Below are positions 26,758 to 36,902 of a DNA stretch of 64,000 nt, piece after piece. The stretch lies in NCBI RefSeq assembly GCF_000287055.2, contig NZ_AJYQ02000001.1, forward strand, positions 1 to 64,000. Direction: 5' to 3'. A model generated the notes under the pieces. It ran no database searches. It had not been told where the DNA came from and worked only from the letters and a program-made list of their open reading frames with translations. The first letter of the stretch is position 1, and the number at the start of each line of letters is the position of its first letter. This stretch comes from Vibrio genomosp. F10 str. ZF-129 (GTDB taxonomy: Bacteria > Pseudomonadota > Gammaproteobacteria > Enterobacterales > Vibrionaceae). The position numbers and the translations under genes are program-made.

Positions 26758-29700
26758 TTGTTTACCGTCTATCACTCCAATCAAATCGATATTCTCAAGT
26801 CTCTTTTAGTCGAGCTTGTTCGTCAAAACCCATTAGAAAACCCGTTTGAAAAAGAACAGATTCTGGTTCAAAGCCCCGGCATGTCTCAATGGTTGAAAAT
26901 GGAGCTGGCGAACGAGTTTGGCATTGCTGCAAACCTCGAATTTCCATTACCTGCGACTTTTATCTGGGAATTGTTCACGCAGATTTTGCCCGATGTTCCC
27001 AAACGCAGTGCTTTCAATAAAGAGGGGATGACGTGGAAATTAATGCACTTGCTTCCTTCGATGTTAGAGCATGAGCATTTTGAACCCCTTGCTCGCTATC
27101 TTAACGATGATGAAGACAATTCAAAGCTCTATCAATTGGTGGAGAAAATCGCCGATATTTTTGATGGTTACCTTGTCTATCGGCCTGAGTGGATAGCCGC
27201 TTGGGAAGCCGGGCAAACGGTCGCTGAACTGGAAGGGGATCACCCTTGGCAGCCAATCTTATGGCAAGCACTTTATGACTATACGATCGAACTTGAACAG
27301 TCGCCGTATCATCGAGCCAATCTTTACGCGGAATTTATTGAAACTTTAGCGCACTACCAAGGTTCATTAAGTCACCTACCTAAACGCCTGTTTGTTTTTG
27401 GTATTTCCTCGTTGCCTCCACGTTATATGGATGCATTAAAAGCGATTGGTGAGCATATTGATGTCCACCTCATGTTTACCAACCCTTGTCGGTACTATTG
27501 GGGAGATGTGCGAGACAAAAAATATCTGTCGAAATTGGCCGCAAAGCATCGCCAACATCTCGAGTGGCAAAATGATCACTCCGAGATTGGTGGGCAAACG
27601 GAACAGTTAAAAGGGTCACTTGCAGATAACGTTGTCGATGAACTCCATACCGATGTTGCTGGTAATAATTTGTTGGCTTCTTTGGGTAAGCTAGGGCGAG
27701 ACAATCTGTTTTTGCTCTCTCAGCTAGAGTCACATGAAATCGAAGCGTTTGTTGATATCCCTAGAGATTCGTTGCTTCATCAGCTTCAGGCCGATATTTT
27801 AAACCTTGAAGAGCATCAAAACGATGAACGCCTCGATTCCAGTACCCATAAACAAGTCGTCACGTTGGATGATGGCTCCGTGTCTTTGCATGCTTGTCAC
27901 AGCGCTATGCGTGAAGTTGAAGTCTTGCATGATCAATTGCTTGGTATGTTTGACCACCATTCTGGTTTAAAGCCGCGCGATATCATTGTTATGGTGCCTG
28001 ATATCAACGCCTATAGCCCTGCTATTCAAGCTGTGTTCGGTAACGCGCCCGGAGAACGCTACATTCCTTTTTCTATTTCTGACCGAACGGCTACCCAGGA
28101 AAGCCCCATTTTAGCGGCTTTTATGCAGCTGGTGGATTTACCGAATACACGATGCTTGGCGTCTGAACTTCTTGAGTTACTTGAAACCCCAGCCATGATG
28201 GCTAAGTTTGGCTTAAGTGATGAAGAGTTCACACAGGCAAAACGCTGGATTGAAGAGTCGGGCATCCGCTGGGGGCTTGATGCATTCACAGCAAAAGAGT
28301 TTGAATTGCCTGAGGCGACTCAAAATACTTGGCAGTTTGGCATTCAAAGGATGATGCTTGGCTACGCCATGACGGAGGATTCAGGGCTGTTCCAAATGGG
28401 TGACAACCAAAACGGTGAGTTACTGGCTCCTTATAATGAAGTGCAAGGCATACAGGCTGAATTAGCAGGAAAACTGGCACACTTCATTGAGCTGATTGGC
28501 GATTACCGTAAGAGGCTAGCGCAGACTCAATCCGTTGAACGTTGGCGAGAAACACTCAACCAGTTATTGGATGATTTCTTTACGGTTGAATTAGAAGGTG
28601 AAGTGGCTCTGGTTGCCATTCGAGATACGCTCTCTACGTTAAAAGAGCAGTTGTTCGACGCGGGGTATCATCAAGAGTTAGCCCCGAGTGTCGTTAGCTT
28701 ATATCTGAACAATAAGCTCTCAGGTACTCGAATCAGTCAGCGTTTCTTAGCAGGGCAAGTCAACTTTTGTACCCTCATGCCTATGCGTTCAATACCGTTT
28801 AATGTGGTGTGTTTACTGGGTATGAATGATGGTGTTTACCCACCGAATGATATTACTGAAGGTTTTGACTATTTACAGCGGAGTTTCAGAGCCGGTGATC
28901 GTTCAAGACGAGAAGACAGCCGCTACATGTTTTTAGAAGCGATCTTGTCGGCCACTCAAAAACTGTACATCAGTTATGTTGGCCGCTCGATTCAAGACAA
29001 TACCGAGAAAGTCCCTTCTGTGTTGGTGTCGGAGCTGTTGGAGTATTGTCACCAAAATTACTGTCTTTCGGATGATCAGGATCTTCCTTGTGATGCGTCG
29101 GGTGATCGCTTGGTCGCATCACTCATTACTCAACATGCGATGGTGCCATTTAGCCCAAATGAGTTCTCTAGTTTGTCTGGCAGCTACGCTAAAGAGTGGA
29201 TGCCTGCTGTGAATCGACAAGGCCAAAAGAGCGGTGAGTTTGAGCGTCAGTTGAGTGATTTTTTACTTGGAGCGACATTTCCGATTGAACTCGATTTAGT
29301 GGAGCTGCAACGTTTTTGGCGCTTACCCGTTCAGTACTTCTTTAACCGCCGCTTAAAAGTGTCTTTTGAACCTCCGTTACCCATTATGGAAAACGAAGAA
29401 CCCTTTGTGCTGAATGGGCTGGAAAGTTATCAGCTACGGGATCAATTGCTTGATAGCTTGTTGGACGATCGCCTAAAAGGTAACCCTAACAGCCAAAGTA
29501 TTGTTGAGAGATTTGTTTGTGAACAGAGAGCGCAAGGTAAATTGCCCGTTGGCGCTTTTGGTGATATAGAGTTTGAAACTAATCGAGCACAAGCCGAAGA
29601 ACTGTTGGAAACACTGTCATTTCTATGTGGTCAGAGACAAGACGATGTAGATGTAAGCCTGATGATCGATGTGCTAGGGGAGGAAAAAAACGTCCAGTTA

Positions 29701-30225
29701 CATGGATGGTTGACCCATCATTATCAATCCGGCCTTGTGCGTTACCGCAGTGGTAAAATTCGCTCTCAAGACTATTTGTCTGCTTGGATTGACCACCTCT
29801 TGCTTTCCATTTCTGGCATCTCGAAACCGACTCACATTATTGGTTACGATCGAAAAGAAGGCGTTGTGCACGAACTGTATCCCGCCATCGATGATGCCAA
29901 GTACGCACAAGATTTACTCAATGAATTTGTTCGTCTCTATTATCAGGGAATGACGAAACCTCTGTGCTACTTCCCTAAAACGGCACTGGCTAACGTCGAT
30001 GCGGGCTTTAGTCGAGGTAAGTGGGTGGATGATGAAGATAAGTCGTTCAAAAAAATGTCCGCGACATTCAATGATGGTTTTCAAATAGCAGGGGAAGGTG
30101 CGAATACGTATATTTCCCGAATTTGGCCCGAATGGAACGATGAACTCGCTGCACAAGTTAGAGTGTTGTCGTCGCTGATCATTCAAGCGCCACGATTAGC
30201 TCTAGTCAATGCGGCCGATGCGTAA
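26758..30225 (+). CDS. recC: Exodeoxyribonuclease V subunit gamma RecC
   Basis: Chi-recognition and strand-separation subunit of the RecBCD double-strand-break repair enzyme. It has 1155 residues and strong colinear similarity to E. coli RecC throughout, for example YHSNQIDIL near the N-terminus, LVQSPGMSQWLKMEL (about 38-52), LFTNPCRYYWGD (about 238-249) and ESGIRWGLDAF. The best-supported start is TTG at 26758, because the conserved N-terminus begins there and the upstream ATG at 26747 is in another frame. There is no strong ribosome-binding site. recB follows after 455 bp and no ptrA gene lies between them. Confidence 0.95.
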   Translation: MFTVYHSNQIDILKSLLVELVRQNPLENPFEKEQILVQSPGMSQWLKMELANEFGIAANLEFPLPATFIWELFTQILPDVPKRSAFNKEGMTWKLMHLLPSMLEHEHFEPLARYLNDDEDNSKLYQLVEKIADIFDGYLVYRPEWIAAWEAGQTVAELEGDHPWQPILWQALYDYTIELEQSPYHRANLYAEFIETLAHYQGSLSHLPKRLFVFGISSLPPRYMDALKAIGEHIDVHLMFTNPCRYYWGDVRDKKYLSKLAAKHRQHLEWQNDHSEIGGQTEQLKGSLADNVVDELHTDVAGNNLLASLGKLGRDNLFLLSQLESHEIEAFVDIPRDSLLHQLQADILNLEEHQNDERLDSSTHKQVVTLDDGSVSLHACHSAMREVEVLHDQLLGMFDHHSGLKPRDIIVMVPDINAYSPAIQAVFGNAPGERYIPFSISDRTATQESPILAAFMQLVDLPNTRCLASELLELLETPAMMAKFGLSDEEFTQAKRWIEESGIRWGLDAFTAKEFELPEATQNTWQFGIQRMMLGYAMTEDSGLFQMGDNQNGELLAPYNEVQGIQAELAGKLAHFIELIGDYRKRLAQTQSVERWRETLNQLLDDFFTVELEGEVALVAIRDTLSTLKEQLFDAGYHQELAPSVVSLYLNNKLSGTRISQRFLAGQVNFCTLMPMRSIPFNVVCLLGMNDGVYPPNDITEGFDYLQRSFRAGDRSRREDSRYMFLEAILSATQKLYISYVGRSIQDNTEKVPSVLVSELLEYCHQNYCLSDDQDLPCDASGDRLVASLITQHAMVPFSPNEFSSLSGSYAKEWMPAVNRQGQKSGEFERQLSDFLLGATFPIELDLVELQRFWRLPVQYFFNRRLKVSFEPPLPIMENEEPFVLNGLESYQLRDQLLDSLLDDRLKGNPNSQSIVERFVCEQRAQGKLPVGAFGDIEFETNRAQAEELLETLSFLCGQRQDDVDVSLMIDVLGEEKNVQLHGWLTHHYQSGLVRYRSGKIRSQDYLSAWIDHLLLSISGISKPTHIIGYDRKEGVVHELYPAIDDAKYAQDLLNEFVRLYYQGMTKPLCYFPKTALANVDAGFSRGKWVDDEDKSFKKMSATFNDGFQIAGEGANTYISRIWPEWNDELAAQVRVLSSLIIQAPRLALVNAADA

Positions 30226-30680
30226 TGAGTGGATACTAAGAGCTTATTTGAGTGTCGATCCCGTGGTAATGAAAAGTGATCAGTAAAAGGGAATAAAGTG
30301 GCCGCCAGTCAATCATTATAGTGTAGGGCGTTTTCTGTACGGCCACAGGTCAGAGGGACCATTATTAGGTTGGTATTAGGGTCGGTATCTTTGAATGATA
30401 TCGCAGGTTAATGTATTGATTTGACCTGCAGGTGAACCAATGAGCGGCATACTATCGGCTCCTAAGGGCCTATGCCGTGAGTAAGATCGCACTCCCTTAG
30501 AATGAATACCGACTCAGGACGGATTTGTCATATTTTTCATAACTGGATCACGTTATTTCGCAACAGGCCTAGTTTCAAAATAGATGTAGTGTCGAAATAG
30601 AGTAAGCATTTGATTGTAGATTAGTGACCGCCTAACTCTAGGTCATTAAGATGCAATAGGTAATAAAAGGTTTGAGTACA
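30226..30680. other. recC-recB spacer
   Basis: A 455-bp gene-free stretch in a place where these genes are usually tightly spaced or separated by ptrA. It contains an inverted repeat GTGGCCG/CGGCCAC (30298-30304 and 30340-30346), the compact multi-stem element at 30379-30515, and a hairpin AGTGACC/GGTCATT (30623-30629 and 30641-30647) just before recB. I see no terminator with a U tract and no ORF worth calling. Confidence 0.6.
30379..30515 (+). ncRNA. Candidate structured leader RNA or sRNA upstream of recB
   Basis: Nested complementary segments define a compact fold. A 10-bp closing stem pairs 30379-30388 with 30506-30515. Hairpin P2 pairs 30403-30411 with 30421-30429 (9 bp, 9-nt loop). 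Hairpin P3 pairs 30444-30451 with 30471-30478, with an upper stem 30457-30461/30466-30470 and apical loop CTAA. CTAAGGG (30462-30468) is also complementary to CCCTTAG (30494-30500), giving a pseudoknot or an alternative pairing to the upper stem. Four G-U pairs fit only the plus strand. I do not recognise a known riboswitch or ribozyme core. It may be a recB leader or an independent RNA. Confidence 0.45.
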
Positions 30681-33600
30681 ATGACACCTAAAATTGTGGC
30701 AACAACACTAAATACAATGACTTTTCCTCTGCATGGTGCACGACTCATTGAAGCCTCGGCAGGGACAGGAAAAACCTTTACGATTGCCGGTTTGTATCTT
30801 CGCTTGCTGCTCGGGCATGGTGACGGAGAGACACGCCATTCGACACCGCTGACCGTTGATCAAATCTTGGTGGTGACGTTCACCGAAGCGGCAACGGCTG
30901 AATTGAGGGATCGTATTCGGGCAAGAATCCATGATGCTCGCATTGCTTTTTCCCGAAGCCAGAGTGATGATCCGGTGATTGCACCGCTACTTGCAGCGGT
31001 AAGCAATCATAAAGAAGCCGCAAAAATACTGTTGCAGGCTGAGCGTCAAATGGATGAAGCGGCGGTGTACACCATTCATGGTTTTTGTCAGCGCATGCTT
31101 ACTCAAAATGCTTTTGAATCAGGCAGCCGTTTTGATAACGAATTTGTCACCGATGAAAGCCACCTTAAAGCGCAAGTGATTGCCGATTATTGGCGTCGAA
31201 ACTTTTACCCTTTGCCTATCAACTTAGCGGGCGAAGTGAGACGTATCTGGGGATCGCCAGCATCACTCTTATCTGATATTGGTCGGTATTTAAGTGGATC
31301 GCCGCTGACATTATCAGTCGACGCTATGAGTGGAGACCTTTCTACATTACATCAGGACAATCTCGCCCAAATTGATGTCCTAAAGCGTCATTGGATGGAT
31401 CATCAAGTTGACTTTCTGGCTCTCATATCTGGCTCAGATATTAACAAACGCAGTTACACCAAAAAATCATTACCGCAATGGCTAGAGAGCATCACCGCAT
31501 GGGCTTCACAGCCAACGGATAACTATGATTTCCCCGATAAGTTGGAACGATTCTCCCAAGATGTACTGCGAGAGAAAACCCCAAAAGGCGAAGCCCCCCA
31601 GCACGAAGTGTTTGAAGCGATTCAAGCTTTTCTATCGGCCCCTGTAAATCTTAAAGCGCCGCTGATGGCCCATGCGATTAAAGAGTGTCGTGAGAAGCTG
31701 GCGAGCGCGAAAAAGCATAAACAGTGGCTCTCTTTTGATGATCTTCTTACTCAACTTTCTGCTGCGATAGACTTGGATGAAGCGGGTCAGTTAACCGAGA
31801 GAATTCGCACTTTATATCCGGTCGCGATGATCGATGAATTCCAAGACACGGATCCACTTCAGTACAATATTTTCAGCCGTATCTATCTCGATCACCCGCA
31901 ATGCGGTCTGTTTATGATTGGCGATCCTAAACAGGCGATTTACGGTTTCCGTGGGGCGGATATTTTCACGTACATCAAAGCAAGAAATCAGGTCAGTGCC
32001 CATTACACATTGGGAACGAACTGGCGCTCCAGTGCCAACATGGTGTTGGCGGTGAATCAGCTGTTTCAATCGTCCAGTAGCCCATTTATTTATGACGAAG
32101 ACATCCCCTTCTTGCCGGTGAACTATAGCCCTGTGGCTGAGCAGAAACATTGGTACTTAAAGGGTGAAGAACAGCCAGCGATGACCTATTGGCTGCAAGA
32201 CGCGGAAGATAAACCGCGCTCGAAAGGGGAATACCTTGATGAAATGGCGCTGGCGACGGCGAGTCAGATCCAAACGATATTAACCGCAGCTCAAAGTGAT
32301 AATGCCTACTTTTCAAGTGGATCTGAAAGTGGCTCGAAAAGAACAACCGTTGAAGCGGGAGATATGGCTGTTCTGGTGAGAACGGGTAATGAAGGGCGAA
32401 TGATCAAACAGGCTTTGGCCGATAAAGGGATTGCCAGTGTTTACCTTTCTAACCGAGATAGCGTGTTCACAAGTGGAGTTGCTCAAGATCTACAAAGGCT
32501 ATTGCAAGCCACGCTTACCCCCGACAATGATCGAGCACTGCGTTCGTGCCTTGGCTCTGAATTGTTTGCCTTGAACGCAAGCCAGCTTGATGCGTTAAAT
32601 AACGATGAAATCATCTGGGATAACGCGGTTAACGAATTCAAAGAGTATCGAAAACTCTGGTTACAACGAGGAGTGCTTCCGATGCTTCGTTCCGTAATCA
32701 GTAAGCGTCATATCGCTGAACGGTTGCTGGAAGAAGATAATGGCGAACGTACGCTCACTGATTTGATGCATATTGGAGAACTGTTGCAACAAGCGAGGCA
32801 AGAGTTAGATAGTGACCATGGGTTGTTGCGCTGGCTTGCCGAAACCATCAGCCAAGCCGAACAAGGGCTAGGTGGCAGTGATGATCAAATTCAACGGTTA
32901 GAGTCTGAGCGAAACTTGGTTCAAATAATCACCATTCATAAATCGAAAGGTCTGGAATATGATTTGGTGTTTCTCCCATTTCTAGTCAGTTATCGTGAAG
33001 CAAGTGAAGGAAAGTATTATGACGAATCCACTGATCAGACAATACTCGATATTACCAACAGTGGTGCCGCATTAGAGCAGGCCGATAAAGAGCGTTTAGC
33101 CGAAGATTTAAGACTCGCTTACGTCGCACTCACTCGAGCAGTGTATGGCTGTTTCATTGGGGTGTCACCGATAAGACGAGGACGCTCAACCAAAGAACCG
33201 ACCGGAGTTGATAAAAGTGCACTGGGTTACTTATTGCAAAATGCACAACAAGGTGGTATTTCCGATCTCAACAATGCGTTAACTGTTCAGGCTAACGCAT
33301 TGAGCGCCATTGTGGTGACGGATCCCCCGTTGCCTCACGATGATTCTTACTCTATTTTGCAAGAACATGCTGTCGATCTTCGTGCTCATGTACTCCAGAG
33401 AGAGATTGACCGATCTTGGCGTGTTACCAGCTATTCAGGTCTGGTTAAGCAAGGCAGTCATCAGTCTCATTATGATGCCAGTGTTGAGCTTCAGGGGTTT
33501 GATATTGATTCTGTTGAAGAGCAAGATGAGACGGAACTCATTGAGCCAGAGCGGTCCATCTTCACCTTCCCACGGGGCGCTCGCCCGGGTACGTTTTTGC

Positions 33601-34313
33601 ACACGCTATTTGAAGAGGTGGAATTTACCCTTCCTGCTGGTGAAGAAAGCAACCTAGACATTATTCGCCATCTAATGGAAAAAGAGCAGCTAGATGAACA
33701 TTGGCTACCCATTTTACAAACGTTGGTGGACAGGGTGTTAAGCACCCCTCTTGATGGGCGAGATCTCTTGCTGAATAAAAAGTCCGCAGAGCAAAGGTTG
33801 GTCGAGATGGAGTTTTTATTGCCCATTGAAGTGCTCACGGCCAATGGGCTAAATCAGACCATCTGTCAACATGATCAATTATCAGCCAAAGCCGGTTCTC
33901 TCGGTTTTCAAACAGTGAAAGGCATGCTGAAAGGGTTTATTGATTTAGTTTTTGAACATCAAGGTAAATACTACATTTTGGATTGGAAATCGAATCACCT
34001 TGGTGATGACGTTTCGTGTTATCACGGCGAAGCTTTACGTGCGGCGATGGTGGATCATCGCTATGATTTGCAGTACCAAATTTATGCGTTAGCGCTGCAT
34101 CGTTTCTTGCGCAGCCGATTAGCAAACTACGATTATGATGCTCATTTCGGTGGGGTATATTATCTTTTTCTTCGTGGTATGGATGGGCAATCGGACCATG
34201 GTATTTTTTCCGCTAAGCCAAGTTTGGACCTTCTCAATGATATGGATAACCTCATAGCTGGCGGTATTCCTAATGGCCTTCGTACTGCTGATCAAATGGA
34301 GCTGGATTTTTAA
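30681..34313 (+). CDS. recB: Exodeoxyribonuclease V subunit beta RecB
   Basis: Helicase-nuclease subunit of RecBCD, about 1210 residues. The N-terminal SF1 helicase shows Walker A EASAGTGKTFT (about 26-36), FTEAATAELRDRI, the VYTIHGFCQRML motif and Walker B AMIDEFQDTD. The C-terminal RecB nuclease domain has KGFIDLVFEH and the catalytic DWKSNHLG. I chose the ATG at 30681 because AAAAGG (30665-30670) is 10 nt upstream of it; the TTG at 30672 lies only 1 nt from that site. The stop overlaps the recD start. Confidence 0.95.
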   Translation: MTPKIVATTLNTMTFPLHGARLIEASAGTGKTFTIAGLYLRLLLGHGDGETRHSTPLTVDQILVVTFTEAATAELRDRIRARIHDARIAFSRSQSDDPVIAPLLAAVSNHKEAAKILLQAERQMDEAAVYTIHGFCQRMLTQNAFESGSRFDNEFVTDESHLKAQVIADYWRRNFYPLPINLAGEVRRIWGSPASLLSDIGRYLSGSPLTLSVDAMSGDLSTLHQDNLAQIDVLKRHWMDHQVDFLALISGSDINKRSYTKKSLPQWLESITAWASQPTDNYDFPDKLERFSQDVLREKTPKGEAPQHEVFEAIQAFLSAPVNLKAPLMAHAIKECREKLASAKKHKQWLSFDDLLTQLSAAIDLDEAGQLTERIRTLYPVAMIDEFQDTDPLQYNIFSRIYLDHPQCGLFMIGDPKQAIYGFRGADIFTYIKARNQVSAHYTLGTNWRSSANMVLAVNQLFQSSSSPFIYDEDIPFLPVNYSPVAEQKHWYLKGEEQPAMTYWLQDAEDKPRSKGEYLDEMALATASQIQTILTAAQSDNAYFSSGSESGSKRTTVEAGDMAVLVRTGNEGRMIKQALADKGIASVYLSNRDSVFTSGVAQDLQRLLQATLTPDNDRALRSCLGSELFALNASQLDALNNDEIIWDNAVNEFKEYRKLWLQRGVLPMLRSVISKRHIAERLLEEDNGERTLTDLMHIGELLQQARQELDSDHGLLRWLAETISQAEQGLGGSDDQIQRLESERNLVQIITIHKSKGLEYDLVFLPFLVSYREASEGKYYDESTDQTILDITNSGAALEQADKERLAEDLRLAYVALTRAVYGCFIGVSPIRRGRSTKEPTGVDKSALGYLLQNAQQGGISDLNNALTVQANALSAIVVTDPPLPHDDSYSILQEHAVDLRAHVLQREIDRSWRVTSYSGLVKQGSHQSHYDASVELQGFDIDSVEEQDETELIEPERSIFTFPRGARPGTFLHTLFEEVEFTLPAGEESNLDIIRHLMEKEQLDEHWLPILQTLVDRVLSTPLDGRDLLLNKKSAEQRLVEMEFLLPIEVLTANGLNQTICQHDQLSAKAGSLGFQTVKGMLKGFIDLVFEHQGKYYILDWKSNHLGDDVSCYHGEALRAAMVDHRYDLQYQIYALALHRFLRSRLANYDYDAHFGGVYYLFLRGMDGQSDHGIFSAKPSLDLLNDMDNLIAGGIPNGLRTADQMELDF

Positions 34314-36499
34314 TGACAATGTCTCTTCTTAGTAATTTAAACACATTGGCGAAGAAAGGCGTCATTAGGCAGCTTGATTATCAATTTGCTCGATTCATTG
34401 CATCCCAAGAACAGAATGCTCCAGAACATATCGGCTTTCTTGCGGGGTTAATCAGCCATGAGTTGAGTAAGGGAAACATTTGTTTGATGCTGCCAACACC
34501 TTCGATGGTGGGCGAGACTGCAAATAATTCGGCGAATTCTGATGAGCATGCTCATCATCCATGGGCGTTAAAACTCGGACTGTATGGTGATTCCGCCACG
34601 GCGCTAAGCTTGCAATTACAAAGCATTGATTGGGCATCGCTGATTCAACAGTCGACTTTGATTGGTGAAAATAGTGAGGCCGTGCCGATGATGTTTGATG
34701 GCGAACGCTTGTATCTGCATCGCTACTGGCAGTACGAAATCGGCTTAGCGGAATGTTTAACTCGCTTTGGGTCACCGATGATCTTAAAGCCTACTGAGGT
34801 ACAAAACCTCTCTGCGTTACTTGATCGTCTCTTTCAGCGAAGTTATCACTACCTATTTAATGGGCTGAAAAGTCTTTCGCCATCAAAAAATACTCAAGTG
34901 GTCCGTCAACAACTGGTTTGCGATCATCTTGATATCGTCGATAACACATCGCTGGATTGGATGGCGATTGATAACTTATTACTGGCGGCTAATAAAAGTG
35001 AAGATTTACAAACGCTGGACCAATGGGTGCCGTTATCTGTTTGTGTGAATTGGCAAAAAGTCGCAGCCTCCATTGCATTAACTCGTCGCTTTGCGGTCAT
35101 TTCTGGAGGGCCAGGCACGGGTAAAACCACCACGGTCACTAAGCTGCTTGCTGCATTGATTACACAAGCAGAGCAAACAGGAAAAGAGCCCACTATTCGC
35201 CTGGTAGCACCAACTGGGAAAGCGGCCGCAAGATTAACCGAATCGATTGGTCAGGCGATCACCGAGCTTGCTGTGTCACCGCAACTCAAAGAGAAAATTC
35301 CTACCCAAGCGAGTACGATTCACCGTTTACTTGGGGCATTGCCCAATAGTGCAGAGTTCAGACACAACCGAGCAAACCCGCTGCATTTGGATATTCTTGT
35401 GATTGATGAAGCGTCGATGGTTGATCTGCCTATGATGTATAAAGTGGTGGAGGCGCTGCCAGACCATGCTCGCTTGATACTGCTCGGAGACAAAGATCAG
35501 TTAGCGTCTGTGGAAGCGGGATCTGTGCTTGGTGATATCTGCTCGTTCCAGAAATTAGGCTACAGCAGCGCCCAGGAAAAAGTGCTCAAAGAACTGACGC
35601 AGTATCAGCACATCAATGTTAATGATGGCTCAGTTAACCCAGACGACACCATCAAACAGGATGGCAACGTCATCAGTGATAGCTTGTGTATGCTGCAAAA
35701 GAGCTTTCGATTTGACGCACGATCTGGCATTGGTCAGCTAGCCAAGGCTATAAACTCAGGTCAACCCAAACGTGTAGAGCAGGTCTTTGAGCAAGGATTT
35801 GGAGACATTGAATCTCACACGTTAAGTGGTGAAAGCTACAATCACATGCTGCAAACATTGGTACAGGAATATGCGCAGTATTTAAAGCAAATACAGCCGA
35901 AAGACACGAGTACCATTGAGCTTGTTGAAGATCAATTGCAACGAGCGAAAATGGCCTTGAAGCAGTTTGCCCAATGTCGATTATTGTGTGCAATACGCGA
36001 AGGGGATTTTGGTGTATCTGGATTGAATCTACGCATTGAAAAAGCGTTGTCTCGTCAGCGTCTCATTAATCCACAGGATGAACTTTGGTATCACGGCCGC
36101 CCTGTCATGGTGACGCAAAATGATCACGGATTAGGGTTGTATAATGGTGATATTGGCATCTGCATGATTGATTTTTCTGATGACAATAAACGCCTCAAGG
36201 TCTTTTTTGAACTACCCGATGGCAGTGTGAAATCCGTATTACCAAGCCGAGTTCCAAGCCATGAAACCGCGTTTGCCATGACGGTTCATAAATCTCAAGG
36301 TAGCGAGTTTGCCTTAACCTTAATGATCTTACCACCGGATTTTACACCAGTACTGACCCGAGAGCTGATTTACACCGGGATAACGCGAGCGAAAAGCCGA
36401 TTGGTTCTATTTTGTAATATGAGTGTGCTTAAGCGCGGGATCAGAGTAAAAACAGAGCGCGCGAGTGGTTTAGTGGAACGGTTAAAGATGACTTGTTAG
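34313..36499 (+). CDS. recD: Exodeoxyribonuclease V subunit alpha RecD
   Basis: 5'-3' SF1B helicase subunit of RecBCD, 728 residues. Walker A GGPGTGKTTT lies at about 264-273, Walker B ILVIDEASMVDL at about 362-373, and C-terminal helicase motifs AMTVHKSQGSEF and YTGITRAK follow. The ATG shares its A with the last base of the recB TAA (TAATG), a translational coupling arrangement. The acidic stretch around 430-450 (NVNDGSVNPDD) looks like a lineage-specific linker. Confidence 0.95.
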   Translation: MTMSLLSNLNTLAKKGVIRQLDYQFARFIASQEQNAPEHIGFLAGLISHELSKGNICLMLPTPSMVGETANNSANSDEHAHHPWALKLGLYGDSATALSLQLQSIDWASLIQQSTLIGENSEAVPMMFDGERLYLHRYWQYEIGLAECLTRFGSPMILKPTEVQNLSALLDRLFQRSYHYLFNGLKSLSPSKNTQVVRQQLVCDHLDIVDNTSLDWMAIDNLLLAANKSEDLQTLDQWVPLSVCVNWQKVAASIALTRRFAVISGGPGTGKTTTVTKLLAALITQAEQTGKEPTIRLVAPTGKAAARLTESIGQAITELAVSPQLKEKIPTQASTIHRLLGALPNSAEFRHNRANPLHLDILVIDEASMVDLPMMYKVVEALPDHARLILLGDKDQLASVEAGSVLGDICSFQKLGYSSAQEKVLKELTQYQHINVNDGSVNPDDTIKQDGNVISDSLCMLQKSFRFDARSGIGQLAKAINSGQPKRVEQVFEQGFGDIESHTLSGESYNHMLQTLVQEYAQYLKQIQPKDTSTIELVEDQLQRAKMALKQFAQCRLLCAIREGDFGVSGLNLRIEKALSRQRLINPQDELWYHGRPVMVTQNDHGLGLYNGDIGICMIDFSDDNKRLKVFFELPDGSVKSVLPSRVPSHETAFAMTVHKSQGSEFALTLMILPPDFTPVLTRELIYTGITRAKSRLVLFCNMSVLKRGIRVKTERASGLVERLKMTC

Positions 36500-36540
36500 C
36501 GATGTGGGCGGATAGTGTCGCAGTATTATTTTTGTCATTA

Positions 36541-36625
36541 AGGTCTGGAACGTACCTAAGTTTGGAAAGTATCTAAGTCTGGAAAGTATCTAAGTCTGGA
36601 GAGTATTGAAGCGTGGAAAGTAAAG
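36541..36625. repeat. 17-bp tandem repeat x5 after recD
   Basis: Five head-to-tail copies of AAGTCTGGAAAGTATCT-like units start at 36541, 36558, 36575, 36592 and 36609. The middle copies differ at one to three positions and the outer ones at more. The array lies 40 bp past recD and is not within an evident gene. Confidence 0.9.
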
Positions 36626-36691
36626 ATTGAATCAGAAGTGTGTCATCAATGGTAAGTCACCATCCCTGGAAACTTACGTTCATTTCAAGCA

Positions 36692-36874
36692 TTACACTAG
36701 AATTGCGCTTGTAAAGGAAATGCTATTGATTTTATAACGTCTCTGGTAATTCAAAATGAACGCTTTCATACCTTCATTGACAGGAAATACACAGTGTACA
36801 TCTAAGCCTTCTAAAAATTGGTTGTCAGCCATGTCCCAAAAGCTTTGGACAGAGTTACATATGACGGTTTTCAT
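36692..36874 (-). CDS. Possible small hypothetical protein
   Basis: A 60-codon reading frame beginning with ATG at 36874 (MKTVICNSVQSFWDMADNQF...). An AAGAG lies 11 nt upstream, which is weak support. The product has two cysteines, no signal peptide and no family resemblance I can name. A TTG six bases upstream could extend it by two residues. It fills part of an otherwise unexplained 600-bp spacer, but may be chance. Confidence 0.3.
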   Translation of the reverse strand: MKTVICNSVQSFWDMADNQFLEGLDVHCVFPVNEGMKAFILNYQRRYKINSISFTSAILV

Positions 36875-36902
36875 CGGCAATTTGCTCTTAGTTACTTGTT
36901 TT

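Noticed and set aside
30298..30346. Inverted repeat GTGGCCG/CGGCCAC as a recC terminator
   Set aside because: The loop is 35 nt and there is no T tract after it. It may be part of a larger RNA structure but is not a convincing terminator.
30379..30515. Structured spacer as an integron attC site
   Set aside because: No RYYYAAC/GTTRRRY core pair flanks it, and no integrase or gene cassette is present.
36541..36625. 17-bp repeats as a CRISPR array
   Set aside because: The units are directly adjacent without spacers, and no cas gene is nearby.
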